Shown piece by piece: positions 48,774-59,046 of a DNA stretch of 64,000 nucleotides. Source of the stretch: Lysinibacillus boronitolerans JCM 21713 = 10a = NBRC 103108 (GTDB taxonomy: Bacteria; Bacillota; Bacilli; Bacillales_A; Planococcaceae); NCBI RefSeq assembly GCF_000772935.1, contig NZ_JPVR01000080.1, positions 310,001-374,000 of the forward strand, in the 5' to 3' direction. The notes beneath the pieces are model-generated. The model saw only the letters and a list, made by a program, of their open reading frames with translations. It ran no database searches and had not been told where the DNA came from. How positions within the stretch are numbered: position 1 is the first letter of the stretch; each line of letters begins with the position of its first letter. Both the position numbers and the translations under genes were made by a program.

Positions 48774-49673
48774 TTATGCCCTTGGATGAGCATTCATATA
48801 TGTTTGACGAAGATGCTCTTTTGTTACATGTGTGTAAACTTGTGTAGAAGATAAATGTGAGTGACCTAATAACTCCTGCACAGTCCGCAAATCTGCGCCA
48901 TTATTCAATAAATGGGTGGCAAAAGTATGGCGAAGCATGTGTGGGTAAATTTTCGTATGGAGTGAGGCCTTGTCAATCATTTCGTTTAAAATATGACGTA
49001 CCCCTCTAGGAGTAAGTTCCCCACCACGCATATTGACAAACAACTGCTGATGATTCGTTTTTTTCATCAATCGTGGACGAGCTTGCTCTATGTAGTCCTG
49101 CATTGCTAAACTCGCAAATTGACCAAATGGAATGATTCGTTCTTTTCGACCTTTGCCCATTACTCGAATGATCGAATAATGAAAATCCACATCCTCTACA
49201 TGAATTGAAGTCAGTTCACTCACACGAATACCTGTTGCATATAACAGCTCTAATATAGCTATATTTCTTAATGATTTCAAATCATCACCAGTATTCGCAT
49301 CAAATAACTGTTTTAATTCTTCTTCGTAGAAAAAATTGGGTAAGCGTGATTCTTTTTTCGGATGATAGAGCGAACGAAATGCTCCGTCATCTAATCCGTA
49401 CTGTCTATTTAGAAAGCGAAAAAAGGAGCGGATCGAGGAAATTTTCCTAGAAATAGAAGCCCTCGCCCTTTTCTCATCGTACAACTTTGTTACATAAAGA
49501 CGTGCATGTATATATTCAACACTTGCTAAATCATGGATTCCCTCCGTTTGTAAAAAGGTTAAAAAATCTAGCAGGTCTGATTCATATTCTCGCACTGTAT
49601 GAACAGAGAAGTTCTTTTCAACTTGGATGTAAAGCATGAACTGTTCGAGTGCATCTTGGGACGAAACTAACAC
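48774..49673 (-). CDS. xerC: Tyrosine recombinase XerC (CodV)
   Basis: XerC with XerD resolves chromosome dimers at dif. The N-terminal SAM-like domain (about 1-95) is followed by the catalytic domain with Arg in LLYATGIRVSEL, Lys in GKGRKERIIPF, HxxR in HMLRHTFATHLL, His in ELLGHSHLSSTQ and the nucleophile Tyr in VYTHVTKEHL. The start is probably GTG at 49673 (299 residues) because GGTGGTGA lies 8 bases upstream; the longer frame from 49691 would begin within that element. First gene of the codY unit. Confidence 0.93.
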   Translation of the reverse strand: MLVSSQDALEQFMLYIQVEKNFSVHTVREYESDLLDFLTFLQTEGIHDLASVEYIHARLYVTKLYDEKRARASISRKISSIRSFFRFLNRQYGLDDGAFRSLYHPKKESRLPNFFYEEELKQLFDANTGDDLKSLRNIAILELLYATGIRVSELTSIHVEDVDFHYSIIRVMGKGRKERIIPFGQFASLAMQDYIEQARPRLMKKTNHQQLFVNMRGGELTPRGVRHILNEMIDKASLHTKIYPHMLRHTFATHLLNNGADLRTVQELLGHSHLSSTQVYTHVTKEHLRQTYMNAHPRA

Positions 49674-49904
49674 GGAAAGATTCACCACCAATAATTTATT
49701 AATAATTTTCTCAAATGACTGACACTTGTAATATAACGGATATACAATTCTTTGTCATCTCTTACAAGTTTGTATCGTTTTTCTTATCATTAATAAACAT
49801 ACATATTGACACTAAACCTATCTTCATAATATAGCAAGTGTAAATAGTTATATTATGAGAAAAACTCCATACAAAATAATAAAATACGTCTAATTAAGCA
49901 TTTT
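49674..49904 (-). promoter_or_regulatory. Upstream region of the xerC-hslVU-codY operon
   Basis: No gene is visible. On the minus strand TTGTAA, 17 bases, TATATC lies about 75 bases before xerC and is a weak sigma-A candidate. The same segment carries the 8-bp inverted repeat ACTTGTAA (49724-49731) and TTACAAGT (49762-49769), 30 bases apart, which overlaps the putative promoter. Confidence 0.35.
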
Positions 49905-49955
49905 GTCTACAAAAAGAAAAAGCCTCTAAGAGTATATCAACTTTTAGAGGCTTTT
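49905..49955 (-). terminator. Terminator after trmFO
   Basis: AAAAGCCTCTAA (49917-49928) pairs with TTAGAGGCTTTT (49944-49955) around a 15-base loop. The minus-strand 3' arm continues as TTTTTCTTTTTG. It ends the dprA-topA-trmFO unit. Confidence 0.85.
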
Positions 49956-49960
49956 GGCAA

Positions 49961-51274
49961 TTAAATTGTTTGTGAATTCACAAAATTTCGAATTGTGCTT
50001 ATTGCGCGTGTTGCATGCATTTCCGCACGCTCTGGTTTAGAACGACGACCAGGTGGTAAGTCCGGGAAGATGCCGAAGTTTACATTCATAGGCTGGAAGT
50101 TTTTCGACTGTGCTTCTGTTATATAACGCGCCATGCTTCCTAATGCCGTTTCGAATGGGAAAATAATTGGCTCTTGTCCTAATGCTAAACGAGCTGCATT
50201 AATTCCTGCAATTAATCCACTACCTGCTGATTCAACATAGCCTTCTACACCTGTCATCTGACCTGCAAAGAAAATATTCTTTTGCTCACGAAGTTGATAT
50301 GTTTTTTCTAAAACTTTCGGTGAATTAATGAAGGTATTTCTGTGCATGACGCCATAACGCACAATTTCTACATTCTCTAACCCAGGAATGAGCTGTAGTA
50401 CTTCTTTTTGCGGACCCCATTTTAAATGCGTTTGGAAGCCAACAATGTTGTAAAGCGTGCCTGCTGCATCGTCTTGACGAAGTTGAACAACTGCGTAAGG
50501 GCGTTTTCCTGTTTTTGGATCCTCAAGACCAACTGGCTTCATCGGACCAAATAACATCGTTTTCTCTCCACGAGCTGCCATTACTTCAATTGGCATACAA
50601 CCTTCAAAGTAAATTTCTTTTTCAAATTCCTTTAATGGCACAACTTCCGCTTCGATTAGTGCTTGGCGGAAACGATCGAATTCTTCCTTTGTCATAGGAC
50701 AGTTTAAATAAGCCGCTTCCCCTTTATCATAACGAGATTTTAAATAAACTTTATTCATATCTATACTATCTTTTTCGATAATGGGTGCTGCTGCATCGTA
50801 AAAGTATAAATAGTCTAAGCCAGTTAAACCTTGAATTTTTTCAGCCAAAGCTTTTGAAGTTAATGGTCCTGTTGCAATAACTGTAATACCTTCTGGAATT
50901 TCTGTGACTTCTTCATGAATAACCTCCACAAGTGGATGGTTTTTCACAGCATCAGTTACATACCCTGCAAATTCGTGACGGTCTACTGCTAGAGCGCCTC
51001 CAGCAGGTACTGAACATTGATCTGCTGCCTTTAAGATAACAGAATCTAACATACGCATTTCTTCTTTTATAACGCCTACAGCATTCGTTAACCCGTTTGC
51101 ACGCAATGAGTTAGAACAAACAAGTTCCGCAAATTTATCAGTATGGTGGGCTGGAGTCTGCTTTACAGGACGCATTTCATAAAGTTTAACTTTTATACCA
51201 CGCTTAGCAATTTGCCAAGCTGCCTCGCTACCTGCAAGTCCTGCTCCTATTACATTTACTACTTGTTCAGTCAT
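49961..51274 (-). CDS. trmFO: tRNA (uracil-54-C5)-methyltransferase, folate/FAD-dependent
   Basis: TrmFO makes T54 in tRNA using methylenetetrahydrofolate and FAD. The FAD-binding motif is [13 protein letters not shown] at the N terminus; catalytic cysteines are in [12 protein letters not shown] and [12 protein letters not shown]. Length is 437 residues from the ATG at 51274, two more than B. subtilis; a longer open frame adds 24 residues that overlap topA and have no homology. It follows topA by 19 bases, the order of B. subtilis. Confidence 0.96.
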   Translation of the reverse strand: MTEQVVNVIGAGLAGSEAAWQIAKRGIKVKLYEMRPVKQTPAHHTDKFAELVCSNSLRANGLTNAVGVIKEEMRMLDSVILKAADQCSVPAGGALAVDRHEFAGYVTDAVKNHPLVEVIHEEVTEIPEGITVIATGPLTSKALAEKIQGLTGLDYLYFYDAAAPIIEKDSIDMNKVYLKSRYDKGEAAYLNCPMTKEEFDRFRQALIEAEVVPLKEFEKEIYFEGCMPIEVMAARGEKTMLFGPMKPVGLEDPKTGKRPYAVVQLRQDDAAGTLYNIVGFQTHLKWGPQKEVLQLIPGLENVEIVRYGVMHRNTFINSPKVLEKTYQLREQKNIFFAGQMTGVEGYVESAGSGLIAGINAARLALGQEPIIFPFETALGSMARYITEAQSKNFQPMNVNFGIFPDLPPGRRSKPERAEMHATRAISTIRNFVNSQTI

Positions 51275-51293
51275 GTTTCTTACCATCTTCCTA

Positions 51294-53372
51294 TCATTGA
51301 GTTGGTGCTTCTTCATAGTCACATTTCGTACATTGAATTTGCACACCTTTTTTTATCTTTTTCTCTACTAATAATGCACTACATTTTGGACATGGTCTAT
51401 TAATTGGCTTGTCCCATGAAACAAATTCACATTCAGGATACTGATTGCAACCATAGAATAGACGCTTTGTTTTACTTTTTCGCTCCACAATTTCGCCCGT
51501 TTCACAGGAAGGACATTTCACACCAATAGGCTTCATAATCGCTTTTGTATTTCTACAATCCGGGAAATTAGAACAAGCCATAAATTTGCCATATCGTCCG
51601 AGCTTAAAGACCATTGGAGATCCGCAAAGTTCACAGTCTTCACCTGCAGGCTCATCTTTAATGACAACCTTTTCCATAGCCTCATCCGCATGTTTTACAT
51701 GGACTTCAAAGTCCTTATAAAATTCTTCCACAACTTTTTTCCATTGTCGATTACCTTCTTCAATATCATCTAAATCTTGTTCCATCTGTGCTGTGAATTC
51801 GATGTTTATGATATCTGGGAAAAATTCTAGTACGAGTTGGTGTACGATCTCGCCCAGCTCTGTTGGCATAAAGCGTTTAGCATCTAATACAACATAGCCA
51901 CGGCGCTGAATTGTATCGAGGGTCGGTGCATATGTGGACGGGCGCCCAATTCCTAGTTCTTCCATTGTTTTAACAAGTCGCGCCTCAGAATATCGTGGTG
52001 GTGGCTGTGTAAAATGTTGTTTAGGCTCAATTTCAAGCGATTTTACTTGATCACCAATTTCCATCTCAGGTAAAAGTTTTGTTGTCTCTTCTGTTTGATC
52101 ATCAGTACCTTCAATATATAGTTTCATAAAGCCTGCGAATTTAACTTGTGAGCCGTTTGCACGGAATAAAACATCACCATTTTGAAGATCTACAGCTACC
52201 GTATCAAGTACTGCTGGTGCCATTTGACTTGCAATAAAGCGCTCCCAAATTAAGCGATATAAGCGTAACTGATCACGGCTAAGTACTGCCTTTAATTCAT
52301 CTGGTGTCCGCATTGTACTTGTTGGACGTATCGCTTCATGAGCATCCTGTGCATTTGAAGCTTTCTTGGTTTGCTTTATCTCTGTTGCAATGTATTCTTT
52401 GCCATATTTCCCCTCAATATAGGTAACCGCTTCTGCTTTTGCCGTATCAGAAATACGTGTGGAATCGGTACGCATATAAGTGATTAACCCGACTGTTCCC
52501 TCTTTTTTTCCAATATCAATACCTTCGTATAATTGCTGTGCTAGCATCATGGTCTTCTTAGCTCGGAAATTTAATTTTCGTGCTGCTTCTTGCTGTAACG
52601 ATGATGTTGTAAAGGCTGGTGCTGCATTACGTTTACGTTCCTTTTTCGTTACATTGACAACATCAAAGTTTGTTCCTTTAACATCTTTTAAGATTGCCTT
52701 TACTTGTGCTTCATTTGTTAATTTTATTTTGTCTTTACCATTTCCATAGTAAAGAGCATCAAATGATTTTTTTCCTTTTTCAAACGTTCCTTCAATTGTC
52801 CAATATTCTTCTGGTTGGAAGTTTTTAATTTCATTTTCACGATCAATGATCATGCGGAGCGCTACAGATTGTACCCGACCCGCTGATAAACCTTTTTTCA
52901 CCTTTTTCCATAAAATTGGACTAATGTTATAGCCAACAAGTCGATCCAATATACGTCTTGTTTGCTGCGCATCTACTAAATCCATGTTAATTGGACGTGG
53001 ATTTTTAAAAGACTCTATAATCGCATCTTTAGTTATTTCATTAAATACAACACGACAATCTGAGTGAATATCAATATTTAATGCAGTCGCAAGGTGCCAA
53101 GCAATTGCTTCTCCCTCGCGGTCTGGATCGGCCGCTAGATAAACTTTCTTTACTTTTTTAGCTGCAGACTTTAATTCCTGTAACACAGGTCCTTTACCAC
53201 GTATCGTAATATATTTAGGCTCGAAATTATTTTCAGCGCTAACGCCCATCTGACTACGTGGAAGATCTCGTACGTGTCCAACCGACGCTTTCACTTTATA
53301 TTTCTTTCCTAAATACCGTTCAATTGTTTTTGCTTTTGCTGGTGATTCTACAATCACTAAATAATCCGCCAT
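51294..53372 (-). CDS. topA: DNA topoisomerase I
   Basis: TopA relaxes negative supercoils. The Toprim domain opens with [19 protein letters not shown] and includes [12 protein letters not shown]. The active-site Tyr is in [14 protein letters not shown] near residue 300. Three C-terminal zinc-finger units are intact: CELCGSP...CSNFPDC, CPSCETG...CNQYPEC and CPKCSAL...CTKC. Length is 692 residues, as in B. subtilis. Confidence 0.98.
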   Translation of the reverse strand: MADYLVIVESPAKAKTIERYLGKKYKVKASVGHVRDLPRSQMGVSAENNFEPKYITIRGKGPVLQELKSAAKKVKKVYLAADPDREGEAIAWHLATALNIDIHSDCRVVFNEITKDAIIESFKNPRPINMDLVDAQQTRRILDRLVGYNISPILWKKVKKGLSAGRVQSVALRMIIDRENEIKNFQPEEYWTIEGTFEKGKKSFDALYYGNGKDKIKLTNEAQVKAILKDVKGTNFDVVNVTKKERKRNAAPAFTTSSLQQEAARKLNFRAKKTMMLAQQLYEGIDIGKKEGTVGLITYMRTDSTRISDTAKAEAVTYIEGKYGKEYIATEIKQTKKASNAQDAHEAIRPTSTMRTPDELKAVLSRDQLRLYRLIWERFIASQMAPAVLDTVAVDLQNGDVLFRANGSQVKFAGFMKLYIEGTDDQTEETTKLLPEMEIGDQVKSLEIEPKQHFTQPPPRYSEARLVKTMEELGIGRPSTYAPTLDTIQRRGYVVLDAKRFMPTELGEIVHQLVLEFFPDIINIEFTAQMEQDLDDIEEGNRQWKKVVEEFYKDFEVHVKHADEAMEKVVIKDEPAGEDCELCGSPMVFKLGRYGKFMACSNFPDCRNTKAIMKPIGVKCPSCETGEIVERKSKTKRLFYGCNQYPECEFVSWDKPINRPCPKCSALLVEKKIKKGVQIQCTKCDYEEAPTQ

Positions 53373-53463
53373 CTATGTCTCCCCCTTAGCGAGGTCTATT
53401 ACTAATTTTTTAAGTTACCTGTTGCAAAATGTATAACAGATTTTAAGATAATGCAACTTTTTT

Positions 53464-54360
53464 TCAATTTTTGTTAGAAAAGAGGTCCATTGTTTCAATG
53501 ATTTGATGACCATTCACTATCGGAATTGCTCCTTCTAAAAGCAATTGATTTGTCCCCTTCGATTGAGTTGCATCTATAGGACCTGGCACCACAAATACAT
53601 CTTTTCCTTGCTCTAATGCAAGCTCTGTTGTAATGAGTGTGCCACTTTTTAATGCCGCTTCTGTCACAACTAATGCTCGCGATAAACCACTAATGATTCG
53701 GTTACGCATTGGGAAATGCCATTTTTCAGGCTTCATATAAGGAGGATATTCTGTCATTAATAACTGGTGCTCTGCCATTTGTGTAGCAAGAATGCGATTT
53801 TCTGCAGGATAGAGATAATTAAAACCATGTCCAAGCACTGCTATTGTATGACCGCCCATATCCATTGTCGCCCTATGTGCCATTGTATCTGCACCTCTTG
53901 CAAGCCCACTAACAACCGTATAATCACGTTGAACAAGAGGTGGGACAATTAAGTCTATCGCTCTTTTCGAATACGCTGTCGCCTTCCTAGAGCCTATAAT
54001 AGCTATCTGTTTTTTGTTTGTTAACAGGGAATATTGACCTTTCACATACAATACAGTAGGTGGACTTGATATTTCAAATAATTGCGCTGGGAAATAGGGA
54101 TGATAAAACGGGATGGGGAAAATATGAGCCCGTTCATAGGCCTCTTCAAGTGGTATTGTCATAATTTGTCGAAAGCGCTGAGAAAGTTGAGATGCTTTAT
54201 GTGCCGATATTTGTAAAACCTTTGCGATGTCGTCATAATGAATGTCTTCAAAAGTGCTTAAAAAATTCACAGGAGACAACAATTGCTGAAGTTTCTGAAG
54301 TGGTAATGGGTATACATAATGTAAGGCTAGTAATCTCTGCGTATCTACTGCTAGGATCAT
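53464..54360 (-). CDS. dprA: DNA processing protein DprA (Smf)
   Basis: DprA loads RecA onto incoming single-stranded DNA during transformation. The Rossmann-like core contains IGSRKATAYSKRAIDLIVPPL, SGLARGADTMAHRATMDMGGHTIAVLGHG and PAENRILA, the family signature, with RNRIISGLSRALVVTEA next. Length is 298 residues. The ATG follows AAAGGAGG. Its presence suggests natural competence genes in this organism, though competence itself is not shown. Confidence 0.96.
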   Translation of the reverse strand: MILAVDTQRLLALHYVYPLPLQKLQQLLSPVNFLSTFEDIHYDDIAKVLQISAHKASQLSQRFRQIMTIPLEEAYERAHIFPIPFYHPYFPAQLFEISSPPTVLYVKGQYSLLTNKKQIAIIGSRKATAYSKRAIDLIVPPLVQRDYTVVSGLARGADTMAHRATMDMGGHTIAVLGHGFNYLYPAENRILATQMAEHQLLMTEYPPYMKPEKWHFPMRNRIISGLSRALVVTEAALKSGTLITTELALEQGKDVFVVPGPIDATQSKGTNQLLLEGAIPIVNGHQIIETMDLFSNKN

Positions 54361-54434
54361 TCAATAAACCTCCTTTTATAATAGAAGAAATTAAATGACC
54401 GCATGATAATTTTCAACACAACATTTCATTATTA

Positions 54435-54462
54435 TTTATAACATCTGCCACAAAATTGTTGA
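54435..54462 (-). promoter_or_regulatory. Candidate sigma-A promoter of dprA-topA-trmFO
   Basis: On the minus strand TCAACA (54457-54462), 16 bases, TGT-TATAAA (-10 at 54435-54440) with an extended -10. It lies about 75 bases upstream of dprA and downstream of the sucD terminator. Confidence 0.45.
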
Positions 54463-54521
54463 TTTCTTCATAAGTAAGTAGGTAATTGTTGAATGAAGTA
54501 TGATAAACAGTGTATAAATAA

Positions 54522-54553
54522 TGAAAAAGATGTAGCCGTAATGGCTACATCTT
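54522..54553 (-). terminator. Terminator after sucCD
   Basis: AAGATGTAGCC (54527-54537) pairs perfectly with GGCTACATCTT (54543-54553) around a 5-base loop. On the minus strand it ends in TTTTTCATT. The stem begins 5 bases after the sucD stop. Confidence 0.9.
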
Positions 54554-54558
54554 CCATT

Positions 54559-55461
54559 TTAATGGGTTTTACACTTTTCGTATAGCCCTTTTTCTTTAAT
54601 TACTTTAATCAATGTTTCACCAATTACAGAAGGTGTTTCTGCAACTTCAATACCAGCTTCGTTCATTGCTTTAATTTTCTCCGCTGCTGTTCCTTTACCG
54701 CCAGAAATGATAGCACCAGCGTGACCCATACGTTTTCCTGGAGGTGCAGTTTGTCCACCAATAAAGCCTACAACAGGTTTTGTCATATTTGCTTTAATCC
54801 ATGCAGCTGCTTCTTCCTCAGCTGTACCACCGATTTCACCAATCATAACCACTGCGTAAGTTTCTGGATCATTATTAAAGGCTTCAAGTACATCAATGAA
54901 GTTTGTACCGTTGACAGGGTCTCCACCAATACCTACTGCAGTTGTTTGACCAATTCCAGCTTGTGTTAATTGATGTACTGCTTCATATGTTAATGTACCG
55001 GAACGAGAAACAACTCCTACATGGCCTTTTGTATGAATATAGCCAGGCATGATACCAATTTTACATTCATCAGCTGTAATAACACCTGGACAGTTTGGAC
55101 CTACTAGGCGAGTGTTTTTGCCTTCCATATAACGTTTAACCTTAACCATATCAAGGACAGGAATATGCTCTGTGATACAGATTGTTAATTCTAATTCAGC
55201 ATCAACAGCTTCTAAAATTGCATCTGCCGCAAATGGTGCAGGTACATAGATAACTGAAGTTGTAGCACCTGTTGCAGCTACAGCTTCTGCTACTGTATTG
55301 AAAACAGGAACTCCCTCGATTTCAAGTCCACCTTTACCTGGTGTTACACCTGCTACGATTTTAGTACCATACTCAAGCATTTGCTTCGTATGGAAAAGAG
55401 CTGTTTCGCCCGTAATCCCTTGTACAATTACCTTCGTATCTTTGTTAATAAATACAGCCAT
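54559..55461 (-). CDS. sucD: Succinyl-CoA synthetase alpha subunit
   Basis: SucD carries the CoA site and the phosphorylated histidine of the TCA-cycle enzyme that makes ATP or GTP from succinyl-CoA. The CoA-binding N terminus is [23 protein letters not shown], and the catalytic His is in [18 protein letters not shown] near 245. Length is 300 residues. It follows sucC by 17 bases. Confidence 0.98.
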   Translation of the reverse strand: MAVFINKDTKVIVQGITGETALFHTKQMLEYGTKIVAGVTPGKGGLEIEGVPVFNTVAEAVAATGATTSVIYVPAPFAADAILEAVDAELELTICITEHIPVLDMVKVKRYMEGKNTRLVGPNCPGVITADECKIGIMPGYIHTKGHVGVVSRSGTLTYEAVHQLTQAGIGQTTAVGIGGDPVNGTNFIDVLEAFNNDPETYAVVMIGEIGGTAEEEAAAWIKANMTKPVVGFIGGQTAPPGKRMGHAGAIISGGKGTAAEKIKAMNEAGIEVAETPSVIGETLIKVIKEKGLYEKCKTH

Positions 55462-55478
55462 TGTTCTCCCTGCCTTCC

Positions 55479-56639
55479 TTAGCCTACTAGTCCCACAATT
55501 TTTTGTGCACCGTCAGCCATTGAATCCGCTGCAACGATGTTTAAACCAGACGCATTTAAAATTTCTTTTCCAAGTTCAACATTTGTACCTTCTAAGCGTA
55601 CAACTAATGGCACAGCTAAACCAATCTCTTTAGCAGCCGTTACTACACCCTCAGCGATAATGTTACACTTCATAATTCCACCAAAGATGTTAACGAAAAT
55701 GCCTTTTACGTTTGGATCAGAAAGGATAATTTTGAAAGCCTCTGTTACTTTTTCAGCTGTTGCACCGCCCCCTACATCTAGGAAGTTAGCAGGGCTTCCG
55801 CCATAATAACTAATTGTATCCATCGTTGCCATCGCAAGACCAGCACCGTTTACCATACAGCCAATATTTCCATCTAATGAAATATAGCTTAGGTCATATT
55901 TTGATGCTTCGATTTCTTTTGCATCTTCTTCGTCGAAATCGCGTAATTCGACAATATCCTTATGTCGATATAATGCATTAGCATCAAAATTGAATTTAGC
56001 ATCTAGTGCTACAACCTCGCCTTGCCCAGTTACAACAAGAGGATTAATTTCTACAATTGATGCATCTTTGTCGATAAATGCTTGATATAAGCCTAACATT
56101 AATTTAACAGCTTTCCCTACAAGGTTTGCTGGAATATTCATATTAAACGCCATACGACGTGCTTGGAAGCTTGTTAATCCAACTACAGGATCTACTACTT
56201 CTTTGAAGATTTTCTCCGGATTCGTTTCCGCTACTTCTTCAATATCCATACCGCCTTCTTCAGATCCCATTACTGTAACACGAGATGTAGCACGGTCTAA
56301 TACTAGACTTAAATAGTATTCTTTTTGGATATCAGAACCCTCTTCAATATACAAACGTTTTACTTCTTTTCCTTCTGGACCTGTTTGATGAGTCACTAAA
56401 ATTTTTCCTAATAACTCTTTTGCGTATGTGCGCACCTCGTCAAGGTTTTTAGCGATTTTGACACCGCCTGCTTTACCGCGTCCACCTGCATGGATTTGCG
56501 CCTTGACTACTGTTACGTTTGAGCCAAGTTCCTTCGCTACTTTTACTGCTTCATCAGGGGAAAAAGCAACTTTTCCGTTTGGTACAGCTACACCATATTT
56601 TCTCAGAATCTCTTTCCCTTGATATTCATGGATATTCAT
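55479..56639 (-). CDS. sucC: Succinyl-CoA synthetase beta subunit
   Basis: SucC is the ATP-grasp, nucleotide-binding subunit that pairs with SucD. The N terminus [20 protein letters not shown] is diagnostic; [13 protein letters not shown] and the C-terminal [14 protein letters not shown] and [16 protein letters not shown] blocks are complete. The ATG at 56639 (386 residues) follows GGAGG by 8 bases; a longer open frame adds 6 residues that include that site. Confidence 0.98.
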   Translation of the reverse strand: MNIHEYQGKEILRKYGVAVPNGKVAFSPDEAVKVAKELGSNVTVVKAQIHAGGRGKAGGVKIAKNLDEVRTYAKELLGKILVTHQTGPEGKEVKRLYIEEGSDIQKEYYLSLVLDRATSRVTVMGSEEGGMDIEEVAETNPEKIFKEVVDPVVGLTSFQARRMAFNMNIPANLVGKAVKLMLGLYQAFIDKDASIVEINPLVVTGQGEVVALDAKFNFDANALYRHKDIVELRDFDEEDAKEIEASKYDLSYISLDGNIGCMVNGAGLAMATMDTISYYGGSPANFLDVGGGATAEKVTEAFKIILSDPNVKGIFVNIFGGIMKCNIIAEGVVTAAKEIGLAVPLVVRLEGTNVELGKEILNASGLNIVAADSMADGAQKIVGLVG

Positions 56640-56691
56640 AATACATCCTCCCATCAAACATTTGCATAGAATTGTTTTACTAACATAGACT

Positions 56692-56720
56692 ATTCTAACG
56701 AAAGATTCTGATAAAGTCTA
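56692..56720 (-). promoter_or_regulatory. Candidate sigma-A promoter of sucCD
   Basis: On the minus strand TAGACT (56715-56720), 17 bases, TAGAAT (56692-56697). It lies about 55 bases upstream of sucC in the gap that follows ylqH. Confidence 0.45.
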
Positions 56721-56801
56721 CACTTTGTCTTTAGTTCGAATTTTCTCTCTTATTATGACGCTTTTTTCTATTTTGTGTACTAAAACAGCTTGCAAAAATA
56801 A

Positions 56802-57104
56802 TCAGAATAATTCATTTTTTCTATATTTTCGCGCATGTTGTTGATCCAAACGATAAATAAATGCGAAAACTTCAGCTACAGCCTGATATAATTCTTCAGG
56901 AATAGACTCGTTTAAATCTAATTGACCAAGCAACTGCACAAGGTTAGGATCCTCATAAATCGGCACATTATGCTCATTTGCGCGAGCTAAAATATTTTCT
57001 GCAATTTTCCCTTTTCCCTTTGCTACAACAGTGGGACTATCAAATTGACCAAGCTTATACGTAAGCGCAATTGCCTCTTTTCGGGTAAATTTTTCTTCGC
57101 TCAT
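56802..57104 (-). CDS. ylqH: Stand-alone FlhB C-domain-like protein (YlqH/FlhX type)
   Basis: This 100-residue protein resembles only the cytoplasmic C domain of FlhB. The segment EAIALTYKLGQFDSPTVVAKGKGKIAENILARANEHNVPIYEDPNLVQLLG aligns with FlhB, but its N terminus begins where FlhB has NPTH, and that autocleavage motif is absent. Family members can partly replace the FlhB C domain in export specificity; its role here is inferred. It overlaps ylqG by 4 bases, pairing with a FliK-like partner as in B. subtilis. Confidence 0.9.
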   Translation of the reverse strand: MSEEKFTRKEAIALTYKLGQFDSPTVVAKGKGKIAENILARANEHNVPIYEDPNLVQLLGQLDLNESIPEELYQAVAEVFAFIYRLDQQHARKYRKNELF

Positions 57105-58990
57105 ACGCGGATATCCACCCCACTCTGCTCCTCTCGCTGTTCTACTACAGGACTTATTTTTTCCGTTTGCCCTTTGTCAAATTGTTTAATAAACACACCT
57201 GAAAGTTGATAATTTTTTTCTGCCAATCCAATTTTTAAGGCAGCCTTTAACGGCTCGGCAAGTGATTGAATTTCCGAATTTTCATTAAAGACCGTTACTG
57301 TGACAACTCTATTTTGAACCTGCATATCAATCACTGTTTCTTGCATGGAAGCCATTTGTAAATAAAACAAAACGCGTGCATAGTTAGCATCAATTTTGCC
57401 ATTATCTTTCATGCGACCATTCCACTGTAAGGTTGCATCCATCTTCTTACCAAAAAATTCAAGTGGGACTTGCATGATGAGCTGATGTTGATGACCATTT
57501 TCTCCTGAAGATAGCTGCATTCCATTCATACGCGTCATAAGCATCTCTGCCGCTTCCTTCATTTGAGGGGTTATATTAGTTTCCTGCAATAATGTATGGA
57601 GCTGTGGTTTTAGCTGATGTGCAATCATGTGTAAATCAGCAGACTTGTTCCCTAGTGTTGCCTCATAGCTAATTCCTAAATTTTTCAACACCGTTTTAAG
57701 AGCATGTTCCATTGCTTTACTATCCATTGAATTTTGCACTAGTGCATCTGCTTGCGTTACAACTTGTTGTATGAATGGTTGCGAAGAATCAATACTATTT
57801 TTTACAAGATTGCGCATGAATGCCTCATTCTGTGAAGGAGAATTGGCCTCTTGCCTAAATAGGGATAACAAATGATCTTTCACCGAAAGTGCATGGGCAT
57901 CCTGTGTAAATAAACGATCAGCTGTATTTTGAGTAAATGCTTTTAATAACTGATCCTGCATTTGTTTAGCAAAAACCTCTAACGTTTGTTTTGTTACTGG
58001 TAACTGATTAAAACGATCCACCAGTTGATTGATTTGCTGTTTTTGCTCATTGGTTAATAAATTTTGACTTCCAGTCCAGGATTTAAGTTGCTCCACTAGT
58101 TGACTAGCATTTTCTGGCCTTGTAGCAAGTATGGTTTGAATCACTTGACCAGCTTGCTGCATTGGCTGAAAGGCTTTTGCTTCATTCATATTTGACCAGT
58201 TTTGCAATGTAGCTTGCTGAGGCAGAATCCCCGACTCTTTTAAAATTGATAAAGCTTGCATTTTTTCACTCATTGTCGCAGCGCTATTGGTTAAACTTTG
58301 TAAAACCCTAGCAAGCACAACACTACCTGTTTCTACTTCAAAGGGCTTTGCAATCGCTTGTATTTGTTGCATTAAATTTTGCCTCAATGACTCAGATAGA
58401 GCTGTATCCTTCGCTAAAAGCTGAGCAAAGTTATCCATGATAGTGGTCATACCAGAAGTCTTTTGACCACTCATCAATGCTTGAAACACATCATTTGTCA
58501 TAGGCATTTTAAGCTCTATCATTTTTTGAATGGTTTGCAGAGCATCTACTTTTGATATACCCTCTGGTAATGCCTTTAACCACATTTCAGCTTGCAACAT
58601 TTGTTCTTTCGAAATGGGTAGCTGCGCTTTCATAAAATGCCCTAATAATTGCTGCATCTCTGCTGATTTAGGCAAATTCATGGATTCTAATAACTGATTA
58701 ATTTGCTGACTAGGGGTAGCTGCCTGTGCCATTGGTCCAGTCACTATTTTCAATTCCGTTTGTGGATTTGTTCCTGTTACCTGAAAGAAATGGGCATCCC
58801 CAGCTTTTAACGGCACTTCGAGTTTAGCTATAAATTTTTGATTACCTACTTGTATTTCTGCCATTTGATCTGGATATAATTGCTTAATTGTTCCGTGAAA
58901 TACTTGTCCTTGTTTTAAAGCAAGTGGTTGATTTGTCGAAGTTATTGCATTTTGCTGCAGTTGAATCGGATTAAATGATGTGGCTGTCAT
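57101..58990 (-). CDS. ylqG: FliK-like flagellar protein YlqG
   Basis: A 629-residue, Gln-rich, mostly helical soluble protein without membrane segments. Its N-terminal domain (about 25-80, ALKQGQVFHGTIKQLYPDQMAEIQVGNQKF) looks like a small beta domain, and the C-terminal region (about 490-600, LIMQVPLEFFGKKMDATLQWNG...VTVFNENSEIQSLAEPLKAALK) resembles the Flg_hook domain of FliK. In B. subtilis ylqG and ylqH lie at the same place beside rnhB and sucC. Function is not established. The ATG at 58990 lies 7 bases after AAGGAG. Confidence 0.82.
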   Translation of the reverse strand: MTATSFNPIQLQQNAITSTNQPLALKQGQVFHGTIKQLYPDQMAEIQVGNQKFIAKLEVPLKAGDAHFFQVTGTNPQTELKIVTGPMAQAATPSQQINQLLESMNLPKSAEMQQLLGHFMKAQLPISKEQMLQAEMWLKALPEGISKVDALQTIQKMIELKMPMTNDVFQALMSGQKTSGMTTIMDNFAQLLAKDTALSESLRQNLMQQIQAIAKPFEVETGSVVLARVLQSLTNSAATMSEKMQALSILKESGILPQQATLQNWSNMNEAKAFQPMQQAGQVIQTILATRPENASQLVEQLKSWTGSQNLLTNEQKQQINQLVDRFNQLPVTKQTLEVFAKQMQDQLLKAFTQNTADRLFTQDAHALSVKDHLLSLFRQEANSPSQNEAFMRNLVKNSIDSSQPFIQQVVTQADALVQNSMDSKAMEHALKTVLKNLGISYEATLGNKSADLHMIAHQLKPQLHTLLQETNITPQMKEAAEMLMTRMNGMQLSSGENGHQHQLIMQVPLEFFGKKMDATLQWNGRMKDNGKIDANYARVLFYLQMASMQETVIDMQVQNRVVTVTVFNENSEIQSLAEPLKAALKIGLAEKNYQLSGVFIKQFDKGQTEKISPVVEQREEQSGVDIRV

Positions 58991-59046
58991 ATACATACTC
59001 CTTTCATCAATTACTCCTTCGTGTAATTGTCTACCGTATTTTAACT

